A DNA stretch of 10,589 nucleotides. Source: an uncultured Acetobacter sp. (GTDB taxonomy: Bacteria > Pseudomonadota > Alphaproteobacteria > Acetobacterales > Acetobacteraceae). Location of the stretch: positions 1 through 10,589 of the forward strand of contig CALCDN010000020.1 of the NCBI GenBank assembly GCA_937900755.1, written 5' to 3'. Every line of letters starts with the position of its first letter. Within the stretch, counting starts at the first letter, position 1. Positions 5,996 through 10,589 of this stretch are shown here, in pieces. The position numbers and the translations under genes are program-made. Under the pieces are notes generated by a model. It worked only from the letters and a program-made list of their open reading frames with translations. It made no database searches and was not told the origin of the DNA.

Positions 5996-7156
5996 ATGAG
6001 CGGCTACCGGCCTTACCAGCATATCGAGCGTCGGAAATCTCGGCAGATCCACGTCGGCAAGGTAGCCGTCGGTGGGGATGCCCCGATTTCTGTCCAGACC
6101 ATGACCAACACCCTGACCAGCGATGCACAGGCGACCATCGAGCAGATTCGCCGTGCCGAACTGGCAGGCGTGGATATTGTTCGTGTGTCCTGCCCGGATG
6201 AAGAAAGCACGGCGGCACTTGCGGAAATTGTACGGGAAGTGAACGTGCCGATCGTGGCCGACATCCACTTCCACTACAAGCGGGCGATCGAGGCCGCCAA
6301 GGCTGGCGCTGCGTGCCTGCGCATCAATCCGGGCAACATCGGCAGTGCGGAACGTGTGCGTGAGGTGGTTCAGGCCGCCAAGGATTACGGCTGCTCCATT
6401 CGCATTGGTGTGAATGCCGGGTCGCTGGAAAAGCATCTTCTGGAAAAATACGGTGAGCCTAACCCCGAACCCCTGGGGGAAAGTGCTCTCGACCCCGCCA
6501 AAATTCTGGAAGACCATGAATTCAGTGAATTCAAGATCAGCGTAAAGGCGTCGGACGGGTTCATGGCGGTTGCGGCATACCAGCAACTGGCGGATGCGTG
6601 CGATTACCCTTTGCACATTGGCATTACCGAAGCGGGCAGCAAGCGGGCAGGGACGGTCAAGTCCTCCATCGGGCTGGGCAATCTGCTCTGGGCCGGTGTG
6701 GGTGACACCATGCGTGTCTCTCTTTCCGCGGCCCCCGAAGAAGAAGTGCTGGTCGGGTGGGATATTCTCAAATCCCTTGGCCTGCGCCACCGTGGGGTCA
6801 AGATCATTTCCTGCCCGTCCTGCGCACGTCAGGGTTTTAATGTGGTGGAAACGGTCCAGACATTGGAAGACCGCCTGGCGCATATCAAAACCCCGCTTAC
6901 CCTTTCCATTATCGGGTGTGTGGTCAATGGCCCGGGTGAAGCGCTCATGACCGATCTGGGCGTGACCGGTGGTGGCTCAGGCCGCCATATGGTCTATTCC
7001 GCGGGCAAGCAGGACCATACAATTGCCGCGGACGACATGATCAGCCACGTTGTTGACCTGGTTGAAGAGCGCGTGGCGGCCATTGAGGCTGAAGAAGCCC
7101 TTGCAAAGCAGGAAGGGGCCACCCCCGAACTGCCGGATATGGCGTCCGCTCAATAA
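5996..7156 (+). CDS. ispG: 4-hydroxy-3-methylbut-2-en-1-yl diphosphate synthase
   Basis: IspG (GcpE) reductively converts 2-C-methyl-D-erythritol 2,4-cyclodiphosphate to HMBPP, the penultimate step of the MEP route to isoprenoids, using a [4Fe-4S] cluster. The 386-residue protein begins with a short basic segment and a TIM-barrel domain: VGGDAPISVQTMTNTLTSDA at about 25-44, VRVSCPDEES at 62-71, PIVADIHFHYKRAI at 85-98, LRINPGNIG at 108-116 and ITEAGSKRAGTVKSSIG at about 210-226. The C-terminal domain carries the cluster ligands: SCPSCARQ with Cys273 and Cys276, and GCVVNGPGEA with Cys308 and the conserved Glu315. All key residues are present, and the length fits the compact bacterial form. 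The last 25 residues are a Glu/Ala-rich tail. The isoprenoid product also feeds the ubiquinone pathway served by ubiG. Confidence 0.97.
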   Translation: MSGYRPYQHIERRKSRQIHVGKVAVGGDAPISVQTMTNTLTSDAQATIEQIRRAELAGVDIVRVSCPDEESTAALAEIVREVNVPIVADIHFHYKRAIEAAKAGAACLRINPGNIGSAERVREVVQAAKDYGCSIRIGVNAGSLEKHLLEKYGEPNPEPLGESALDPAKILEDHEFSEFKISVKASDGFMAVAAYQQLADACDYPLHIGITEAGSKRAGTVKSSIGLGNLLWAGVGDTMRVSLSAAPEEEVLVGWDILKSLGLRHRGVKIISCPSCARQGFNVVETVQTLEDRLAHIKTPLTLSIIGCVVNGPGEALMTDLGVTGGGSGRHMVYSAGKQDHTIAADDMISHVVDLVEERVAAIEAEEALAKQEGATPELPDMASAQ

Positions 7157-7169
7157 GTTCGCCTGCCAT

Positions 7170-7207
7170 CCGCCACGCGTTACCGGCATATCCGGGACGT
7201 GTGGCGG
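7170..7207 (+). promoter_or_regulatory. Long bipartite hairpin in the ispG-hisS gap
   Basis: CCGCCACGCG (7170-7179) pairs with CGTGTGGCGG (7198-7207) over 10 positions with one G-U pair. Inside it, CCGG at 7183-7186 pairs with CCGG at 7192-7195 around a 5-nt loop, with small internal bulges. It begins 14 nt after the ispG stop and about 78 nt before the hisS start. No T run follows, so it is not a textbook intrinsic terminator. It might protect the ispG mRNA 3' end, attenuate read-through, or act as a hisS leader element. The structure is visible; the role is inferred. Confidence 0.5.
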
Positions 7208-7271
7208 GCATTATGCGCCCCAATACACATCGTTATCAGGACGCAAGGCCCGCAGGGGATATGCGTCAATC

Positions 7272-7275
7272 AGGA
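7272..7275 (+). promoter_or_regulatory. hisS ribosome-binding site supporting a GTG start
   Basis: AGGA lies 10 nt before the GTG at 7286. No ATG in the hisS frame lies upstream in the gap, and the alternative in-frame GTG at 7199 sits inside the hairpin stem. Confidence 0.5.
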
Positions 7276-7285
7276 AAAACAGGCC

Positions 7286-8536
7286 GTGAGTAGTATTCAG
7301 CCCGTAAGAGGAACGCACGATCTTATTGGAGAAGAGCAGCGCCGCCAGGCGCGCGTGGTCAGCACCGCGCGCCATATTGCCGGGCTCTACGGGTTTGATG
7401 AGTGGTCCACCCCCATTTTTGAAGAAACCCGCGTGTTCTCCCGCTCCTTGGGCGATACGTCGGACGTGGTCTCCAAGGAGATGTATTCCTTCAATGACCG
7501 CGATGGAGAAAGCCTGACCCTGCGGCCCGAAGGCACTGCGGCCATCTGCCGCGCACTGGTCACCAATGCGCTTACCCAGTCGCTCCCCCAGAAGGTATTT
7601 TATACCGGTCCCATGTTCCGGCATGAGCGGCCCCAAAAGGGGCGTTACCGTCAGTTCCACCAGATCGGGGCGGAGCTTTTGGGTGCGGCAGAACCTTTGG
7701 CGGATGCCGAGGTCATAGCCCTTGGGTACGGGGTGCTGGAAGCACTGGGCGTTGCCGATTACGTAACGCTTGAGTTGAACACGCTGGGTGATGCTGCCAG
7801 CCGGGATGCATGGCGGCAGGCGCTGGTTGCGTATTTTTCCGCACAGAGCGACAAGCTGTCGGAGGATAGCCGCGTAAGGCTGGAAAAAAATCCGCTGCGT
7901 ATCCTGGACAGCAAGGACGCGGGGGACCGCGACCTTGTGGCCAATGCGCCCATGATGGAAAAATTCCTGACCCCCGAGGCCCGGACATTCTGGGATGAAC
8001 TGCGCCAAAAGCTCGACCTGTTTGGCATTGCCTACACAGTTAATCCCGCCATTGTGCGTGGGTTGGACTACTACAACCACACCACGTTTGAATTTGTAAC
8101 CAACCGGCTTGGCTCCCAGGGTACGGTTCTGGCCGGTGGGCGCTATGATGGTCTGGTCAAGCAGATGGGTGGGCCGGACGTGCCCGCCATCGGCTGGGCC
8201 GCAGGGGTTGAACGGCTGGCCATGCTACTGGAGACCGCCCCGCAGGCTCCCCGCTCCGTGGTGCTGATCCCTGTTGGCTCCCCGGATGAAAAGGCGGTGT
8301 GCCAGATTTTGCAGGCGTTGCGCCAGCAGGGTGTGCGTACCGAAATTGGCTATAAGGGCTCTTTGCGCAAGCGGATGGAACGGGCAGGCAAGCAGAATGC
8401 GAGCCATGTGCTGTTTTTGGGTGAGGATGAACTGGCCCGTGGTGTGTTCCGGGTGAAAAGCATGGAAACCGGACTGGAAACTGAAGTGGCGACAGAAGCA
8501 CTTCTGTCCGATGCGCGGAGCATTTTTGCGGAATGA
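7286..8536 (+). CDS. hisS: Histidine--tRNA ligase
   Basis: HisRS charges tRNA-His with histidine; it is a class II aminoacyl-tRNA synthetase acting as a cytoplasmic homodimer. With a GTG start at 7286 the protein has 416 residues, normal for bacterial HisRS, and begins with the usual IQPVRGTHDL. Class II motif 1 lies around residues 42-60 (TPIFEETRVFSRSLGDTSD). TLRPEGTAAICRA (78-90) is followed by motif 2, FRHERPQKGRYRQFHQIGAE (111-130). The histidine-specific loop is RGLDYYNHTTFEF (258-270), and motif 3 is about 284-313, with GGRYDGL and AIGWAAGVERLAMLL. The C-terminal anticodon-binding domain (about 322-416) contains GYKGSLRKRMERAGKQNASHVLFLGEDEL. Starting at GTG 7199 would add 29 residues with no family resemblance. 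It overlaps prfA by 4 nt (ATGA). Confidence 0.96.
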   Translation: MSSIQPVRGTHDLIGEEQRRQARVVSTARHIAGLYGFDEWSTPIFEETRVFSRSLGDTSDVVSKEMYSFNDRDGESLTLRPEGTAAICRALVTNALTQSLPQKVFYTGPMFRHERPQKGRYRQFHQIGAELLGAAEPLADAEVIALGYGVLEALGVADYVTLELNTLGDAASRDAWRQALVAYFSAQSDKLSEDSRVRLEKNPLRILDSKDAGDRDLVANAPMMEKFLTPEARTFWDELRQKLDLFGIAYTVNPAIVRGLDYYNHTTFEFVTNRLGSQGTVLAGGRYDGLVKQMGGPDVPAIGWAAGVERLAMLLETAPQAPRSVVLIPVGSPDEKAVCQILQALRQQGVRTEIGYKGSLRKRMERAGKQNASHVLFLGEDELARGVFRVKSMETGLETEVATEALLSDARSIFAE

Positions 8537-9591
8537 ACCTTGATGAGCGGCTGGACCGTATTGCCAGTCGGGCGCTTGAGTTGGAAGCGCATCTGGCAAG
8601 CGGGCTGAGTGGGGATGCCTTTACGCAGGCATCCCGCGAATATGCGGAAATAGAACCGGTTGTGGCCCGCATTAACGACCTGCGCGCAACAGAGCTTGGC
8701 ATTGCCCAGGCGGAAACCCTTATGGGCGACCCGGAAATGCAGGAACTGGCCGCAGCGGAACTGGCCGAACTGCGTGAGCAACTGCCCCGTTTGCAACGCG
8801 AGGTCCGTCTGGCCCTGCTTCCCAAGGATGCAGCAGACGAACGCAGCGCCATTTTGGAAGTGCGGCCCGCCGCAGGGGGGGATGAGGCCGCCTTGTTCGC
8901 AGCCGAACTGTTTGACCTGTACCGCCGTTATGCCGATCTCAAGGGGTGGCGCTTTACCGTTATGGATTATGACGAGAGCGAACTGGGTGGCCTGCGTGGC
9001 GGCATTGCCGAAATCAACGGCAAGGGGGTTTTTGCCCGGCTCAAATACGAATCCGGTGTACACAGGGTGCAGCGCGTACCGGCAACGGAGGCGCAGGGGC
9101 GTATTCACACATCCACGGTTACAGTTGCCGTTCTACCCGAGGCGGAAGAGGTGGATGTGACAATTAACGAGACCGAACTGCGCATAGATGTTTTTCGGGC
9201 GTCTGGTGCGGGTGGGCAGCATGTGAACAAAACCGAAAGTGCCGTGCGCATTACCCACCTGCCAACCAATATTGTCGTGTCCATGCAGGAAGAAAAAAGC
9301 CAGCATAAAAACCGCGCCAAGGCGATGAAAATCCTGCGTGCGCGGTTGTATGAGCGTGAGCGTGAGCAGGCGCATGCCCATCGTGCAGCGGACAGGCGCT
9401 CCCAGGTTGGAACGGGGGACCGGTCCGAGCGGATACGCACCTACAATTTTCCGCAAGGCCGGGTGACGGACCACCGGATCAATCTTACATTATACAAGAT
9501 CGATCGCGTCATGCTGGGTGAACTGGATGAGTTTGTTGATGCACTCACGCAGGAAGAGCAGGCAGCCCTTATGGCGGATGCAGGGTTCTAG
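8533..9591 (+). CDS. prfA: Peptide chain release factor 1
   Basis: RF1 ends translation at UAA and UAG codons. The 352-residue product has the standard length. The N-terminal helical domain covers about 1-105. The stop-codon recognition region holds the RF1-type tripeptide PAT (183-185) within RVPATEAQGRIHTS; RF2 would have SPF here. The catalytic GGQ motif is at 227-229 in SGAGGQHVNKTESAVRITH, followed by SQHKNRAKA and the C-terminal RIRTYNFPQGRVTDHRINLTLY segment. Its start ATG overlaps the hisS stop in an ATGA, implying translational coupling. PrmC, the methyltransferase for the GGQ glutamine, is encoded shortly downstream, although a reverse gene lies between. The stop is only 5 nt from the stop of that convergent gene. 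Confidence 0.97.
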   Translation: MNLDERLDRIASRALELEAHLASGLSGDAFTQASREYAEIEPVVARINDLRATELGIAQAETLMGDPEMQELAAAELAELREQLPRLQREVRLALLPKDAADERSAILEVRPAAGGDEAALFAAELFDLYRRYADLKGWRFTVMDYDESELGGLRGGIAEINGKGVFARLKYESGVHRVQRVPATEAQGRIHTSTVTVAVLPEAEEVDVTINETELRIDVFRASGAGGQHVNKTESAVRITHLPTNIVVSMQEEKSQHKNRAKAMKILRARLYEREREQAHAHRAADRRSQVGTGDRSERIRTYNFPQGRVTDHRINLTLYKIDRVMLGELDEFVDALTQEEQAALMADAGF

Positions 9592-9596
9592 CGTGC

Positions 9597-10067
9597 CTAG
9601 CTGATCGGGGTGGAGCAGACGTCACCCCGGCCGGGAATACGCTCGGCGGCTTCGGGGGCTTGCGGATCAACCAGGAAAAAATCCGTGAATCCGTCCGAAC
9701 CCAGTGCATCAAAATGGTGGCCATCGGGGTTGTGCAGGATGCCGCTACTGCTGACCTCATGCGTTTCCACCCGGCCATCTGTTGTGCGAATGGTAATTTC
9801 TCCACACAATGTATAGGTGTGGTCAAGGCGACCTTGTGGGGTGGAAATGTGGACGGTTTTGTACCGTGCGGCATCATCAAGCTGGAAAACGGACGCCAGC
9901 CTGCCATCCAGATAAATGCGTGAGACTTCGGAAATTTCCATGTCCGCTTTTTCATCCGTGACCGTAAACTCTCCAGCCATGGCCGGGCGCACAGCCACCC
10001 CCAGCAGACTGACGGCGGCAAGGAGCGTAAAAAGCCGAAGGGTGGATAAAAGGCGGATAACAGACAT
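9597..10067 (-). CDS. Small secreted protein of unknown function
   Basis: I do not recognise this 156-residue product. It starts with a clear signal peptide: MSVIRLLSTLRL, a hydrophobic core about 12-26, and probable cleavage after PAMA at residue 31. The mature part of about 125 residues is rich in short polar beta-like segments (VSRIYLDGRLASVFQL, TVHIST, HTYTLCGEITIRTTDGRVETHEVSSSGILHN) and looks like a compact beta protein. Two cysteines, Cys88 and Cys151, could form a disulfide in the periplasm. The frame extends upstream to an ATG at 10136, but that would put 23 non-signal residues in front and overlap the prmC start, so 10067 is preferred. No strong ribosome-binding site is visible. It lies opposite to its neighbours, converging with prfA and diverging from prmC with a 30-nt gap. 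Codon use and composition look like the neighbours. Confidence 0.78.
   Translation of the reverse strand: MSVIRLLSTLRLFTLLAAVSLLGVAVRPAMAGEFTVTDEKADMEISEVSRIYLDGRLASVFQLDDAARYKTVHISTPQGRLDHTYTLCGEITIRTTDGRVETHEVSSSGILHNPDGHHFDALGSDGFTDFFLVDPQAPEAAERIPGRGDVCSTPIS
9606..9629. terminator. Hairpin just beyond prfA, possible weak bidirectional terminator
   Basis: CGGGGTG (9606-9612) and CACCCCG (9623-9629) form a perfect 7-bp GC-rich stem with a 10-nt loop. It starts 15 nt after the prfA stop and lies inside the 3' end of the opposite-strand secreted gene. No T run follows on either strand, so termination is uncertain. Confidence 0.25.
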
Positions 10068-10097
10068 TGGATGTGGCAGGTCGGGTGATGTGTTGAA

Positions 10098-10540
10098 ATG
10101 ATATTGCCAAGCAAAGCAGAAAAAACACCGAGCCACCAGTCTGTACAGGACCTGCTTGCTGGTGGCGCGGCACTTTTGCGCGATGCAGGGGTGGAGAACC
10201 CGCGCCGGGAGGCGCGTCTGTTACTGCAACATGCGTTGGGGCTGACGCCCGAGGCCATGCTGGCCCTGTCCTCACGTGAGCATGTCAGGGCTGATCTGTT
10301 CTGGGCGTGGGTTGGCCGCCGGGTGCGGCATGAACCCTTTGCCTATATTACTGGCAGCAAGGGTTTCTGGAGTCTTGACCTTGCGGTGTCCCCCGCCTCC
10401 CTCGTGCCCAGGGGGGATACGGAAACCCTGATTTCCGCCTTGCTGGACCAATACTCCGATCACAATGCCGCCTTGTCGTTCCTGGACCTGGGAACGGGGT
10501 CGGGGTGTATTCTGCTTGCGGCATTGGCGTGGGCCAGGCC
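10098..10540 (+). CDS. prmC: Release factor glutamine methyltransferase, N-terminal part (truncated by the contig end)
   Basis: PrmC (HemK) methylates the glutamine of the GGQ motif in release factors, including the prfA product encoded upstream. From ATG 10098, 147 complete codons are genomic. The N-terminal helical domain covers about 10-80, with NPRREARLLLQHALG at 34-48. RRVRHEPFAYITGSKGFWSLDLAVSPASLVPR (about 74-105) matches the family REP--YI-G---F segment and the start of the catalytic domain. SAM motif I, LDLGTGSGCILLAALA, is at 129-144. The catalytic NPPY motif would lie beyond the edge. In the usually invariant PRPDTE the second Pro is Gly (P-R-G-D-T-E, 104-109). The frame stays open to 10589 only because it reads into the sequencing adapter, so the last 16 codons are artificial. 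The ribosome-binding site is weak. Confidence 0.93.
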
Positions 10541-10589
10541 CTGTCTCTTATACACATCTGACGCTGCCGACGATACTCCTTGTGTAGAT
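10541..10589. other. Nextera/Tn5 sequencing adapter contamination at the contig end
   Basis: Bases 10541-10559 are CTGTCTCTTATACACATCT, the 19-bp Tn5 mosaic end used in transposase library kits. They are followed by GACGCTGCCGACGA (10560-10573), the rest of the Nextera i5-side adapter. Next is TACTCCTT (10574-10581), the reverse complement of index AAGGAGTA (S507/N507 type), and then GTGTAGAT (10582-10589), the start of the P5 flow-cell sequence. The exact order adapter-index-P5 cannot be chance. This is a library artefact, not genomic DNA, and should be trimmed. Confidence 0.98.

Noticed and set aside
10068..10136. Longer start (ATG at 10136, minus strand) for the secreted gene
   Set aside because: It would place 23 extra residues before a clean signal peptide and overlap the prmC start.
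10541..10559. 19-bp Tn5/IS50 mosaic end, as if a transposon insertion in prmC
   Set aside because: It is followed by adapter, index and P5 bases from a library kit, not by IS50 or transposon DNA, and it sits at the contig end.

Overview
The window reads as chromosomal DNA of an alphaproteobacterium, most likely an acetic acid bacterium (Acetobacteraceae, of the Komagataeibacter/Gluconacetobacter/Acetobacter kind). This rests on the fairly high GC content, the style of the proteins (Ala/Pro-rich linkers) and the gene neighbourhood: grxC, DUF1178, ubiG divergent from lysC, then rodZ-like, ispG, hisS, prfA and prmC. The genus is inferred from memory of families and has not been tested by a search.

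Layout. Positions 2-85 hold the tail of glutaredoxin 3 (grxC), followed by a DUF1178 zinc-ribbon protein (127-603) and a secreted DUF2147 protein (719-1231). On the minus strand, ubiG (1285-2025) converges with DUF2147 and diverges from lysC. The plus-strand block lysC (2197-3450), NPD-type flavin oxidoreductase (3443-4531) and RodZ-like membrane protein (4524-5855) is tightly packed, and both junctions use the same kind of 8-nt overlap. After a 140-nt gap come ispG (5996-7156), a 129-nt spacer with a strong hairpin, hisS (7286-8536), and prfA (8533-9591), which overlaps hisS by 4 nt. A small secreted protein gene of unknown function lies in reverse orientation (9597-10067) between prfA and prmC. 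prmC (from 10098) runs off the end. No gene-free stretch exceeds 300 bases.

Functionally the window is housekeeping: ubiquinone synthesis (ubiG), the aspartate-family amino acid pathway (lysC), isoprenoid precursors (ispG), cell shape (RodZ-like), and translation (hisS, prfA, prmC). PrmC methylates the GGQ glutamine of the release factor encoded by prfA, so those two act together.

The last 49 bases (10541-10589) are not genomic. They match the Nextera/Tn5 transposase sequencing adapter, including an i5 index, so real sequence ends at 10540 inside prmC. I found no CRISPR array, phage, insertion sequence, rRNA or tRNA, and no convincing novel multi-gene system. The points most worth a second look are the adapter, the inverted secreted gene between prfA and prmC, the ispG-hisS hairpin, the altered flavin-site motif in the NPD-type enzyme, and a hexanucleotide repeat in the RodZ-like gene.
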